In this document: in pieces, positions 7,483 through 15,653 of the stretch
Numbering within the stretch: the stretch's first letter is position 1
Layout: every line of letters starts with the position of its first letter
From: a virus
Length of the DNA stretch: 32,836 bases
Direction: 5' to 3' (one strand)
Virus record (IMG/VR): IMGVR_UViG_3300045933_000240
Coordinates: 1 to 32,836 of that record
The notes under the pieces: generated by a model
The model's input: the letters and a program-made list of their open reading frames with translations, nothing else
Told to the model about the DNA's origin: nothing
Database searches by the model: none
Program-made: the position numbers and the translations under genes

Positions 7483-7588
7483 CGGTCAGCCGCGCCACCG
7501 TGGCGCGGTGCTGCTCGAGGATGGCCTGGACGGTGGAGTCGGCCTGGGCACGCACGACGGCATCACCTTGTTGTGTCCGCCCGCTCAT
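7382..7588 (-). CDS. possible short leftward gene opposing the repressor
   Basis: A 68-codon frame on the minus strand. From about the tenth codon nearly every third base is G or C, and the product has a plausible amphipathic helix (STVQAILEQHRATVARLTVR). Its last 100 bases overlap the 3' end of the repressor gene on the other strand. No Shine-Dalgarno site is seen before the ATG; an inverted repeat lies just upstream instead. It could be an antisense-oriented small protein or chance. Confidence 0.3.
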   Translation of the reverse strand: MSGRTQQGDAVVRAQADSTVQAILEQHRATVARLTVRTLRRLRDAGVDDPPPLHEPSPAPSPGVPGTR

Positions 7589-7591
7589 TCA

Positions 7592-7612
7592 GTACCGGAG
7601 GGCGCTCGGTAC
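7592..7612. repeat. inverted repeat, possible operator or terminator
   Basis: GTACCG (7592-7597) and CGGTAC (7607-7612) are perfect inverted copies separated by nine bases. The site lies between the repressor and the zinc-ribbon membrane gene. There is no T-run directly after it, so a protein-binding site is as likely as a terminator. Apart from this and the DnaA-like box, I see nothing defined in 7483-7707. Confidence 0.4.
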
Positions 7613-7678
7613 GCCACTTTTGGGCGGCCCAACGTCTTGCGGCACCGTGCCAACTGGCTGTCACGGCCAAGAGGGGAG

Positions 7679-7687
7679 TTATCCACA
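7679..7687 (+). promoter_or_regulatory. perfect DnaA-box sequence
   Basis: TTATCCACA matches the nine-base consensus DnaA box exactly. It lies 20 bases before the rightward membrane gene. No second box or AT-rich unwinding element was noticed nearby, so an origin role is unproven and a chance match is possible. Confidence 0.35.
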
Positions 7688-7707
7688 GAATGAGGAAGGC
7701 CTAGCGA

Positions 7708-7980
7708 ATGGACGACCTGGTCCTGGTCTACGTCTTCTGGATCGTGGTTGGGGCGATCCTCGGCGCGGTCGTGAATGACAGCAAGGGCCGATCACCCGGC
7801 GTGGGGGCAGTGGTCGGTGGCTTACTCGGCCTCATCGGCGTGCTCATCCTGGCTGTCCAGTCGAACCTCAAGAATCAACCCCAACCGGCGCCACAGCTCT
7901 GGCCGTGCCCGAACTGCCACAGTCACATTCCGTCGTCGAGCCAGTTCTGTCCGGTCTGCGGCTTCCGGCTGGTGAACTAG
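7708..7980 (+). CDS. zinc-ribbon membrane protein
   Basis: A 90-residue protein with two hydrophobic segments (about residues 5-22 and 33-50, the second glycine-rich) and a C-terminal zinc ribbon (CPNCHSHIPSSSQFCPVCG, residues 67-85). Proteins of this build occur in bacteria as small envelope proteins of unknown function. It is the second gene of the rightward island, after the repressor candidate, a position where temperate phages often keep genes expressed in the lysogen, such as superinfection exclusion. That role is inference. GAGGAAGG precedes the ATG. The TAG stop shares the palindrome CTAG with the stop of the convergent tail gene. Confidence 0.8.
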   Translation: MDDLVLVYVFWIVVGAILGAVVNDSKGRSPGVGAVVGGLLGLIGVLILAVQSNLKNQPQPAPQLWPCPNCHSHIPSSSQFCPVCGFRLVN

Positions 7981-8933
7981 GCGATCCGCCGGTAGCGCAG
8001 GGTCGAGCCGGCCACGACTCGGAGGTCGTTGGCGTTGCCGACGTTCTGGCACCAGCGCAGCCGGAACGTGCCACCGGCGGCCGCGCCGTAGCCGCCTATG
8101 AAGCGCCAGATGAACGGGCTTGTTGCGCTGTTGATCACGTGGGCGGTGAGGCCGGTCTGGACGCTGCCCTGGACGATGTCGCCGGTCGCCGCAACGATGA
8201 GGTGCCAGAACCCTCGAAAGGTCCCGTCCTCGCCTATCTCGAACTTGAAGTCGGTCGAGTTGTTACCGCCGGGGTGGTCGATGATCAGCGTCATGTCCCA
8301 CTCGTACTGAGCGCCGCTGACGCCGACGAACTGTAGCTCGTCGTCGTCCTGCAGCACGGTCGACGACGCAACACTCTCTGTCGTCTGCTTGACGATGTAG
8401 GTGTAGTCCGTCGAGATGACCGTCGTGCCGCCGCCGCCGCCCCTGGCGCCGAGCAGCTGCACGCTGGCGTAAGTCGCGCCGGTCGAGATGTCCTGGCTGT
8501 CGATGATGAGCCCGAACGCACCGGGCCCGGTGGCGGCGTTGCTGTACATCGTGCCGTCGGTGGCGGCCGCGAAGGCGTACTCGCCGCGGGTCACGGCATC
8601 CTCGATCAGCACGCGGGCGAGGCCGGCGATCTGCACGGCGACCTCGTAGCCGTCGGGCGCGTCGTCCTCGACCAGCTCCGTCCCGTCGTAGTAGCCGACG
8701 ACGCTGCCCAGGACCGTTGGGCTGTCCTTGGCGGCGACCGCCCTGACCCGTCCCGAGTTGGCCGCGAAGGTGAACTCGACGAGCGTGTACAGGTCGAGGT
8801 CGGCGCCGGTCGTGTTGAACGCCTTGATCACCGTCCGCTGCTCGCCGTAGGTCGAGCCGGTGCCGCCGTGCGCGGGCTGCAGGACGTTCGCCACCTGCCG
8901 CAGCAGGTCGGTCACCATCGAGTACAGGCTCAT
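7977..8933 (-). CDS. distal tail or receptor-binding structural protein
   Basis: The last late gene, 318 residues. The first half holds repeated beta-rich sequence of the kind seen in virion decoration proteins (VLGSVVGYYDG, YAFAAATDGTMYSNA). A Gly-rich linker (ARGGGGGTTV) then leads to a C-terminal beta-domain that ends in TFRLRWCQNV and LRYRRIA, typical of phage fibre or tail-tip knobs. The start overlaps the stop of the large tail protein upstream (ATGA). It probably forms part of the tail tip and contacts the host. No enzymatic motif is visible. The family is not certain. Confidence 0.7.
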   Translation of the reverse strand: MSLYSMVTDLLRQVANVLQPAHGGTGSTYGEQRTVIKAFNTTGADLDLYTLVEFTFAANSGRVRAVAAKDSPTVLGSVVGYYDGTELVEDDAPDGYEVAVQIAGLARVLIEDAVTRGEYAFAAATDGTMYSNAATGPGAFGLIIDSQDISTGATYASVQLLGARGGGGGTTVISTDYTYIVKQTTESVASSTVLQDDDELQFVGVSGAQYEWDMTLIIDHPGGNNSTDFKFEIGEDGTFRGFWHLIVAATGDIVQGSVQTGLTAHVINSATSPFIWRFIGGYGAAAGGTFRLRWCQNVGNANDLRVVAGSTLRYRRIA

Positions 8934-10960
8934 CCGCCCGTCTCCGCCCTGTAGAACACCTGGCCGGCCATGTCGGCCGGCGGTGGCTGGGTCAGGGTCG
9001 CTTCGAGCGCGCCGCTGTCGACGGTGTACTCACCCATCGTCAGGATCGCGTTGCCGACGCGCAGCTCGGGCAGGCCGTTACCGTTCCACAACGGCAGGCT
9101 GAACGTGTCGTTCGTGCCGTCAACGGCGCCGATGGCGGGCAGCCAGGGCGACAGGCCCGAGCCCGAGAACGTGATCGGCACGGCGCTGACGATGCTCGAA
9201 GCGTTCGTGTCGTGGCCGGTGTTGCCGTAGCCCCACGGCTTGTTGCCGGCGTCGTTGCAGATGAGCAGGCCCGAGCTGATGTTCCAGTTCGGCGCGAGCA
9301 CGATCCAGTTGTAGCCGTCGGCCACGTCGATCAACAGGCTCGACGGGATCACGACCTCACCGCCGCTGGCGCCGACCGTGCCGACGGGCGTGTACTGGTT
9401 CTGGTCGGTGACCTCGCTGCCGGAGCTGTCGGCACCGGTATGGATGCCGACAATGACCGTGTCGGCGCCGTCGAGGAAGCCGCCCGGGCTCTCGGTGTAG
9501 CCGCTGCCGCTGGTCAGGAACGGTGCCACGGTGACTCTGACGCCCATCACGTCGCCGTCGGACAGGTCGATGGTGAAGCGGTGCCAGACGGCCCGGCTTT
9601 CGAGACCGGCAACGGCGCCGGTGCCGACGCCGCAGTCGGTATAGGAGTGGCTGATGTTGCCCTCGGGCGCCCGGCTGACGACGCCGTCGTTGGCGCCGGC
9701 CAGGCTGTTCAGGTCGAAGTCGGGGGCGATGTTCTCCCACAGCCCGGCCGCCGGTCCGAACTGGCCCGAGCCAGTCTCCTGGCTCATCTGGTAGCGCGAC
9801 AACGTGATCGCGCTGCCGTCGGTCGTCGTGGCCGTGTCGACGTCATCGCCGGGGCGTGAATCGTTGAAGCTCGTGATCTTGACGTCGGCGGCGAACTCGA
9901 GGTTGAGCCGGTAGGCCTCACGGCTGACGCCCTGGGTTGTCTCGGCCAACTGCAGCACGCAGCGCGTGATACGGAACCAGGTGAAGGCCGAGTAGCCGAG
10001 GTGCGGCACCTTGATCTGGATGCGCATGCCTGCCTGGATCTCGCCGGCGAACTGGGCGGGCAGCTCGGTCGAGCAGGTGAAGCGGACGGTCTCGTTCGAT
10101 GCGGCGACCAGGTACTTGTCGGCCTTGGCCGTCGCCTTGGCCGAGCTCTTGACGGTCGAGTCGTCGACGACCGTCTCGCGCCGGCGGAAGTCGGACGAGG
10201 TCGTGACGCCGGCGTCGGTATCGGTGCGCGTGACGTGGCCGCCGTCGTAGTTGTAGACGACCTTCGACCAGATCTCGCTCGGGTCCTGCTTGCGCTCGGC
10301 GCCGTCGAGGATCCAGAACACCTCGGCCTCGTCGACGTCGGCCCTTACTGTCGACAGCTTGAGGGTGCTCGACAGCGACGTCCCGGTGTGTTTGTCGTAG
10401 TACAGCTTGGCGCCAGCGCCGTAGTCGTAGATGAAGTAGTTCTTCTGGGCCGCCTCGGCGCAGTCGGACAGGACGCGCCGCGCGCCGCCCGCCTCGCGCC
10501 GGTAGTCGCTGGCGTCGAGGTTGACGGTGTTGGTGTTGGGTACGACGCCGGCGGCCACGCCGATGGCAGCGAAGTCCGACGTGGAGAGCAGCCAGCTGAC
10601 GCGCGCGTAGTCGGTCTCGGCCGGCCGCTTGGCGTCCGAGCTCTCGAGCACGACCGATTCGAGCAGCGCGTTGAGGTCGAGCAGCGTCACGTCCCACGTG
10701 CGGTCGGTGTCCTGCTTCAGACGTCCGCGGTTGATCGTGCGCTCGCCGACCATGCCGGTGAAGAGGCGCGGCGTGTCGGCCCGCGCATCCTCGACCGTCA
10801 CGTCTTTCCACGCGGGCACGTCGGACAGCGAGTCATCTTCGCGGTCGAAGCCGCCGCTGCCGATCTCGCCGCCGTCGGCCACCTGCTCGAGCGAGATCGT
10901 CTCGTCGCGCACGCCGAGCAGCTCGTCGCCGTCGACGACGATTTCCAGTCGGCTGGGCAT
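8930..10960 (-). CDS. large tail-tip protein
   Basis: A 676-residue protein directly after the tape measure, where siphophages encode the distal tail and baseplate-hub proteins. The N-terminal 350 residues contain segments such as VTVEDARADTPRLFTGMVGE and TWDVTLLDLNALLES, which fit a tail-hub (Tal/gp27-like) beta-barrel. The C-terminal part is Ser/Gly-rich and beta-like, with a carbohydrate-binding feel (YNWIVLAPNWNISSG). Its ATG begins directly after the TAG of the tape measure gene. It probably closes the tail tube and carries receptor-binding domains. The hub assignment rests on position and fold impression, not on a signature motif. Confidence 0.75.
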   Translation of the reverse strand: MPSRLEIVVDGDELLGVRDETISLEQVADGGEIGSGGFDREDDSLSDVPAWKDVTVEDARADTPRLFTGMVGERTINRGRLKQDTDRTWDVTLLDLNALLESVVLESSDAKRPAETDYARVSWLLSTSDFAAIGVAAGVVPNTNTVNLDASDYRREAGGARRVLSDCAEAAQKNYFIYDYGAGAKLYYDKHTGTSLSSTLKLSTVRADVDEAEVFWILDGAERKQDPSEIWSKVVYNYDGGHVTRTDTDAGVTTSSDFRRRETVVDDSTVKSSAKATAKADKYLVAASNETVRFTCSTELPAQFAGEIQAGMRIQIKVPHLGYSAFTWFRITRCVLQLAETTQGVSREAYRLNLEFAADVKITSFNDSRPGDDVDTATTTDGSAITLSRYQMSQETGSGQFGPAAGLWENIAPDFDLNSLAGANDGVVSRAPEGNISHSYTDCGVGTGAVAGLESRAVWHRFTIDLSDGDVMGVRVTVAPFLTSGSGYTESPGGFLDGADTVIVGIHTGADSSGSEVTDQNQYTPVGTVGASGGEVVIPSSLLIDVADGYNWIVLAPNWNISSGLLICNDAGNKPWGYGNTGHDTNASSIVSAVPITFSGSGLSPWLPAIGAVDGTNDTFSLPLWNGNGLPELRVGNAILTMGEYTVDSGALEATLTQPPPADMAGQVFYRAETGG

Positions 10961-13036
10961 CTAGGTCACGCGCGGGCGGTTGATCGACCAGAACTTCTCG
11001 GTCGCCTGGGCGACCGCCCGGCCCGAGACCGAGAACGTCGACTTGACCGACACCGGCACCGTGATCGTCGGCGTCCAGTCTTTGTTCTTGATCTTGGTCG
11101 TGTTGGCCGCCGTCTTGCGCGCCTCCTCCTTGAGGGCGCGCAGCTGCTCGACCGAGATGCCGAGCTTTGCGGCGATCTTCTCCTCGTTGAAGTTGAAGGT
11201 CCGGTTCAGGTGGCGCAGTTCGCCGGTCGTGATGCCCAGCTCGGATGCAAGGCTGGAGCGGAACGACTCGCGCAGCGCCTTCAGCGTGCCGATCGTGATG
11301 CCCAGCTTCGAGGCGATCTCGCGCTTCATGGCGGCCGTGCCGGCCTTGAAGCCGGCCGCGAGGGCATCGGACTTGGCCGACGCCCAGCGCTCGATGAAGC
11401 TCGAAATCCTCGAAGGCAGGCTGGTGATGTCGCCCGTCATCTGGCCGAGCTGGTTGGCGGCCTGCTGGTGGAAACGCTGCAGCTCCTGCTTCTGCGCTTC
11501 CGTCTGCTGCGTCTGGTTGCGCATGTAGTCGTTGAACCCGGGGCCCGGTTCCACAACCGTCGGACCCCTGAGCGTGTCGGTCGCCTTGGGCCCGCCGGGG
11601 AAGGGCGTTGTCCCACCGAATATCTGCGGGAACTGCTTCTCGAACCAGTCGCGGAGTGGCTGCATCGCGGTCAGGACCGTCGAGCCCTGCCAGAGATGCT
11701 CCCAACCCGCCTTCCATTCGGCCAGCGTCTTGGCGTTGAGCGTCTCCTGGGCGCCCTGGATATAGGTTGGCAGGCGGCCCAGCTGATCAACGGCAAGGAA
11801 GATGGTGCCCGCCAATAGTCCGCCTGCCACCACCCCGCCAGCGATGCCACCTGCGCCTTTGCCTGCGGCGCCCGGGATGCTGCCCGCCCCGTTGACCGTC
11901 GCGGCATTGATGTTGACGACGGCAGCCGTCATGCCGAGCACGCCCTTGATCAGGCCCTTGCCGAGCTCGCTGACGATGCCGCCCAGGGCGCCGCCGGTCA
12001 GCTTGTTCAGCCCCCAGCCGGTCAGCACCGCCGTCTTGAGCCAGTCGGGCATGCCGTTGAAGATGTTCCACGCCGCCTGGGCACCCTGCCCCATCAGGCT
12101 GAAGGCATTGGCGATCGTGTCCCACGGGATGCTCTTGGCCGCCTCGAAGGCCGACGACAGCAGCCCGGCCCCTTTCTGGCCGAAGTCCTTTATCGCCTGG
12201 ATCACCTTCGGATCGCGCAGCTTCTCGTTGAGCCAGCGTGTGACCTCCTGAATGATCGGCAGGAAGCCGACGGCGAGTGCCTGCTGCGCGCCCTCGATCG
12301 CGTCCTGGAAGCGGCGCATGTCGGCGCCGAAGCCGGTCCCGGCAGCCTCGCCCGCCTTGCCGAACTCGGTCTCGAGCTCCTTCAGGATGATCGTCTGCGC
12401 GCCGGCCACGTCGCCGGCCTCGACCATCGCCTTGATCTGTTCCTTCTGTTGCTCGGTGAAGCTGACGCCGACCTTCGACAGCGCGGTCACGCCCTTGATC
12501 GGGTCGTTCAGCGCCTTGCCCAGCTGGATGGCCGTCGCCTGCAGGTCGACCGCTGACGCGTCGCCGCCGGCCATCGCCACGCCCATGTTGACCATTGCCT
12601 TGGTCGCGTCGGGGAAGACGTCCTTGCCGATGTTGGTGAACGTCAGCAGCATGTTCTCGCCGCTCTGGACGACCTTATCGTCGACGGTCGTCAGGTCCTC
12701 CAGCGAGGAGGCCAGGTCCTGCACCTGCTTGGCCGTGACGCCGGCCTTGCCGCCGGTCGACTCGATGACGGCCGCCGTCTGCTGGTTGGCGCGCTCGAGC
12801 TCTTCGAGCGACCGGATGCCGGCGAAGACGTTGGCCGCCACGAAGCCGGCGCCGATGACGCCGATGCGGGCGACGTTGGCGGCGGCGGTTTGCACGCCCT
12901 GCTTGGCCAGCCCGCCGATCCTGTTGAAGCCGCCCTCCAGCTTGCCCAGCGACGTGAGCGCCTTGCCGACGCCGGGCGTGAACTGGTCCTTCAGCTCGAG
13001 GCTGGCGATCAGGGCGGCGGTGTCAGCGGCGGCCAC
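10961..13036 (-). CDS. tape measure protein
   Basis: A 691-residue protein that fits a siphophage tape measure by length, position and sequence. The N-terminal region has typical helical sequence (SLEELERANQQTAAVIESTGG, residues about 76-95) and the common TMP block with FTNIGKDVFPDATKAM and DLQATAIQLGKALNDP. A hydrophobic Gly/Ala-rich stretch lies in the middle (about 370-410). The C-terminal part has heptad-like helices (LGITIGTLKALRE, then ELGITTGELRHLN and KLGISVEQLRALKE), three related short repeats. At roughly 1.5 angstrom per residue the tail would be near 100 nm. The start is GTG with GGAGG seven bases upstream, overlapping the frameshifted chaperone frame. Confidence 0.92.
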   Translation of the reverse strand: MAAADTAALIASLELKDQFTPGVGKALTSLGKLEGGFNRIGGLAKQGVQTAAANVARIGVIGAGFVAANVFAGIRSLEELERANQQTAAVIESTGGKAGVTAKQVQDLASSLEDLTTVDDKVVQSGENMLLTFTNIGKDVFPDATKAMVNMGVAMAGGDASAVDLQATAIQLGKALNDPIKGVTALSKVGVSFTEQQKEQIKAMVEAGDVAGAQTIILKELETEFGKAGEAAGTGFGADMRRFQDAIEGAQQALAVGFLPIIQEVTRWLNEKLRDPKVIQAIKDFGQKGAGLLSSAFEAAKSIPWDTIANAFSLMGQGAQAAWNIFNGMPDWLKTAVLTGWGLNKLTGGALGGIVSELGKGLIKGVLGMTAAVVNINAATVNGAGSIPGAAGKGAGGIAGGVVAGGLLAGTIFLAVDQLGRLPTYIQGAQETLNAKTLAEWKAGWEHLWQGSTVLTAMQPLRDWFEKQFPQIFGGTTPFPGGPKATDTLRGPTVVEPGPGFNDYMRNQTQQTEAQKQELQRFHQQAANQLGQMTGDITSLPSRISSFIERWASAKSDALAAGFKAGTAAMKREIASKLGITIGTLKALRESFRSSLASELGITTGELRHLNRTFNFNEEKIAAKLGISVEQLRALKEEARKTAANTTKIKNKDWTPTITVPVSVKSTFSVSGRAVAQATEKFWSINRPRVT

Positions 13037-13295
13037 GCGGCACCCTCCGCAGCTCGCGCACGCGCTGATCCTCGGCGCGCTGCGCCATTCGGACGCGGCT
13101 ACCGACGGTCATCTCAGCTATCACCTGCAGACGCCAGCGCGCCACTAGGCCGTCAGCGCGGTGGCGCCCGTCCGGGAAGTGGAAGTCGAGGATCGCTTCG
13201 ACGGCTTCCGCATCGGCGTTGGCCCATCGCTCGTCGGCTGAGACGTCGATGACTCCGTCGGCGAAGTCGGCGATGAGTTGGACGCCCGGCCCACT
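13023..13295 (-). CDS. frameshift extension of the tail chaperone (gpGT-like)
   Basis: This frame has no start of its own. It is entered by a -1 shift at CCCTTTA (13301-13295) and adds 90 residues to the first 123 of the short form, giving a 213-residue fusion. The extension is well-formed (GVQLIADFADGVID, EAVEAILDFHFPDG, GLVARWRLQVIAEMTV) and ends in a basic tail (VRELRRVPRGRR) with a TGA at 13025-13023, overlapping the tape measure start. Reading would be 13663 to 13295, then again from 13295 to 13023. Confidence 0.85.
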   Translation of the reverse strand, partial: SGPGVQLIADFADGVIDVSADERWANADAEAVEAILDFHFPDGRHRADGLVARWRLQVIAEMTVGSRVRMAQRAEDQRVRELRRVPRGRR

Positions 13296-13663
13296 AAAGG
13301 GACGAGGACTGCCTCCGAGTAGAGCTCGTCGGCGACGTCGGCGACCTCGATCGCCACGTCTGGCTGGCTCAACAGGTAGGCGGTGATGGCGTCGCGCTCG
13401 GGCTCGATCGGCTTGCGTTTGCCCTTGGCGTCGACTTCGACCAGCGTCCAGGCCTCCAGGCAGTGCAGCAGGTAGACCTCCTGCAGCAGCGCGAGGATCT
13501 CGGCCACGTCAGCGTTGGGCGAGGTGGCCTTCAGGATGCGGACCGACTTGACGCAGACCGACAGCTGGCGGAAGTCCAGCTTGTCGGGCAGCGTGATCTC
13601 GTCGCCCTCGGCGTGAGTGGTGGGGTCCGGGCAGATGCACCGGACCCGTACCGTTCGGCTCAT
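13145..13663 (-). CDS. tail assembly chaperone, short form (gpG-like)
   Basis: The 172-residue zero-frame product lies between the major tail protein and the tape measure, the standard site of the lambda G/GT chaperones that coat the tape measure during tail assembly. Up to residue 123 the sequence is well-formed (FRQLSVCVKSVRILKA, EILALLQEVYLLHCLEAW). After the CCCTTTA heptamer it turns into Ser/Thr/Pro-rich low-complexity sequence, as expected where the other frame is the constrained one. The ATG overlaps the stop of the major tail gene as ATGA. The longer form is given in the next entry. Confidence 0.88.
   Translation of the reverse strand: MSRTVRVRCICPDPTTHAEGDEITLPDKLDFRQLSVCVKSVRILKATSPNADVAEILALLQEVYLLHCLEAWTLVEVDAKGKRKPIEPERDAITAYLLSQPDVAIEVADVADELYSEAVLVPLVGRASNSSPTSPTESSTSQPTSDGPTPMRKPSKRSSTSTSRTGATALTA
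13295..13301 (-). promoter_or_regulatory. programmed -1 frameshift site CCCTTTA
   Basis: Read leftward, the heptamer is C-CCT-TTA in the zero frame, a perfect X-XXY-YYZ slippery site; after slipping the codons are CCC and TTT. It joins the two tail chaperone frames. TTA is otherwise an unusual codon for such GC-rich genes, which supports selection for the site. I did not identify a definite downstream stimulatory structure. Confidence 0.85.
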
Positions 13664-14727
13664 AGCGTGGCCTGGGTGCAGACCACATCGGCGGTGAAGA
13701 CGCCTTCGAGGTCGTCGGCGTCAAAGAAGGCGTGGCCGGTGAGGGTCACGACCGTGTTGCCGCCGCTGTCACCCTCTTCGCGCGTGTAGTAGCGCAGCGG
13801 CATGATCAGGTCCATCGAGTAGAAGATGTCCGGGTCCTCGGGCTCGATCTTGACGAGCGACGTGGCCTTGAGCTCGATGTAGCGGGTAACCGCCGAGTCG
13901 CTCATCCAGGCGTCCGACTCCGAGCCGATGCCGACGGTGTCGGACGTCTTGGCGAACATCAGCTCGACCTCGATGAGGCGGGTTGCCCGACCGTAGGCGT
14001 CGATGTCGAAGCTCTGGTCGCCGTTGGCGAAACGCTTCTGGTCGAGGTCGCCCGAGATCCGCAGCGTCACCGCATGCAGGGCATCGGTGACCTGGCCGGC
14101 GGCAAGCCCGGCCACGGAGCTGGCGATGTAGATGCCCAGGTCCTTCAGGTAGAGGATGGCGCCGTCGGGGTCGACGTCCAGACTGGTCGGCACGGCCGGG
14201 CTGTCGGGCTCGTCGGTGCTGCCCGAGCTGTTCATCGAGCCGAAGCGCCAGGTCATCGACGCCGTGAACGGGCCGAGGCCTTCGGGCCCGGCGAGCTCGA
14301 GGCTCTCGAGCAGGCCGTCGCCCAGCTGGTACCAGTCGGTCGTGACGTCGTCGCCGAACTCGTAGGTGAAGACGTCGGGCTCGTCGACCGTCTCGGATGC
14401 CGGCGCCCAGGACCAGGCCTTGGCCGTGCCGTCGCCGGGCGTTGTCGGGTCGACGGAGCCGCCGAAGATGGCCGCGAACATCAGCGGCAGGCTGTTGTAC
14501 TCGACGCCTGGATCGGAGAGTGAGGCGGTCAGGTCACCCGCCCCACGGAGGGGCGCCGCGACCGGGTCGATCGAGCCGACGTCGATCTCGCGATCGGTCC
14601 AGCCGAGGTCGACCGAGGGAACGCCGGAGAAGGGATAGGCCTTGACCGCGGCGACCGGCGTGTTGAGCGCGGACTGGCGGCCGAACTGGTGCTTGCGCAT
14701 CCTTGTGAAGCCGGCTACGGGACTCAC
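13660..14727 (-). CDS. major tail (tube) protein
   Basis: A 355-residue protein in the position of the major tail protein, just before the tail chaperones. It is beta-rich and acidic, with the pattern of a tail-tube protein: GVPSVDLGWTDREIDVGSID near the N-terminus, LMFAAIFGG, TASMTWRFGSMN and AVTLRISGDLD in the core. The tube is formed by stacked hexamers around the tape measure. At this size it probably has an added domain on the outside of the tube (for example around residues 270-355). The start is GTG with AGGAG nine bases upstream. The preceding 66 bases hold no gene. Confidence 0.82.
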   Translation of the reverse strand: MSPVAGFTRMRKHQFGRQSALNTPVAAVKAYPFSGVPSVDLGWTDREIDVGSIDPVAAPLRGAGDLTASLSDPGVEYNSLPLMFAAIFGGSVDPTTPGDGTAKAWSWAPASETVDEPDVFTYEFGDDVTTDWYQLGDGLLESLELAGPEGLGPFTASMTWRFGSMNSSGSTDEPDSPAVPTSLDVDPDGAILYLKDLGIYIASSVAGLAAGQVTDALHAVTLRISGDLDQKRFANGDQSFDIDAYGRATRLIEVELMFAKTSDTVGIGSESDAWMSDSAVTRYIELKATSLVKIEPEDPDIFYSMDLIMPLRYYTREEGDSGGNTVVTLTGHAFFDADDLEGVFTADVVCTQATL

Positions 14728-14793
14728 GGGAATGTTCTCCTTTCGTGTGGGGCATTTGCGCGTACAGACCCGCGCTGGTCGACGTTGCCGGCG

Positions 14794-15240
14794 TCAATCC
14801 AAGCTCAGGCCCTCCAGCGAGAAGACGGTGGCGTAGTAGGCGCGCTGGCGATCAGGGCTGAGCCAGACCGGCACGTAACCGGGCTCGTCCTTGGTCGCCG
14901 TGATGGCGAAGAGCGTGTTGACGCCGGCGGCGTGGGCGCGGTCGAGCGTGTACTCGAGAAAGCCGTCGACGAACCCGTCGGCGGCGTCGACCGCGTCGGC
15001 CGAATCAAAGAGGCCGTGGACGACGACCAGGTCGAGTGTCGGAATCCGCCGCCGGCGGACCGGGCCGACCATCTCGATGCGCTCGTCGATCGCGTCGACG
15101 AATGCCGTCGGCGGATAGAGCGAGGCGGGCCGGCCGGGATAGGCCTGCAAGTCGACGCCGGCGCTCGCGGCATAGGCCTTGACGAGGTCGACGGCGGCAT
15201 CGCGCAGGGCGCTGCGGAAGGCGTAGCGGGTCAGCGTCAT
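14794..15240 (-). CDS. tail terminator / neck protein candidate
   Basis: A 148-residue protein between a gp10-like connector and the major tail protein, the usual place of the tail terminator (lambda gpU-like). The sequence has an N-terminal helix (RYAFRSALRDAAVDLVKAY) and alternating beta strands (IPTLDLVVVHGLF, NTLFAITATKDEPG), consistent with that alpha/beta fold. It would cap the tail tube and join it to the head. Its ATG overlaps the stop of the upstream gene. The call rests mainly on order and fold pattern; the sequence itself carries no diagnostic motif. Confidence 0.65.
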   Translation of the reverse strand: MTLTRYAFRSALRDAAVDLVKAYAASAGVDLQAYPGRPASLYPPTAFVDAIDERIEMVGPVRRRRIPTLDLVVVHGLFDSADAVDAADGFVDGFLEYTLDRAHAAGVNTLFAITATKDEPGYVPVWLSPDRQRAYYATVFSLEGLSLD

Positions 15241-15653
15241 GCGGCCTTGTTCCAGGCGTCGATGACGTACTGCAGGATCGGTCGCCGGCGCAGCGCCTCA
15301 TCGGCCGATGCCCTGCGAAACGGTCGCGCCTTCGTGGCCGGGTGGTGGACCTTCTTCGCGAACATGATGTGGCCGCCCTTCGTCGCGAAGCGCATGGCCT
15401 TGGCCCTGCGCGGCCGCTCGTCGTGGGCGCGCGTGCCGGCGTCGATGAAGTAGGCGCTGTAATGGCCGACGACCGTGGCCTTGCGCTGCGAGGCGTTCTT
15501 GACGCGGAACGACCGCTGCAGGCGGCCGCTACGCACCGGCACGGCCCGCTTGGCCAGGTCACGTGTCTCCTCTGCCCACTCCCGGCCGATCGGCTTGAAG
15601 ACGGTCTTGAGCGCCTTCAGCCGGGCGCGCAGCTCAGGCGCCCCCTTCAGCAT
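15237..15653 (-). CDS. HK97 gp10-like head-tail connector
   Basis: A basic 138-residue protein with the pattern of the HK97 gp10 family: LRARLKALKTVFK at the N-terminus, AKRAVPVRSGRLQRSFRVK (the very typical PVRSGxLxxS segment, about residues 36-54) and GHYSAYFIDAGTRAHDERP (the GTxxH segment). The C-terminus has ARPFRRASADEALRR, again as expected. These proteins sit at the head-tail joining region. I start it at the ATG at 15653; a longer frame to 15722 would be the shadow of the small Lys-rich gene it overlaps by 20 bases. Confidence 0.85.
   Translation of the reverse strand: MLKGAPELRARLKALKTVFKPIGREWAEETRDLAKRAVPVRSGRLQRSFRVKNASQRKATVVGHYSAYFIDAGTRAHDERPRRAKAMRFATKGGHIMFAKKVHHPATKARPFRRASADEALRRRPILQYVIDAWNKAA

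Noticed and set aside
10001-11818. Long rightward open frame (605 codons) across the tail-tip and tape measure genes
   Set aside because: It is the reverse-strand shadow of two GC-rich leftward genes; the product is Val/Arg/Asp-rich without any fold, and it crosses their junction.
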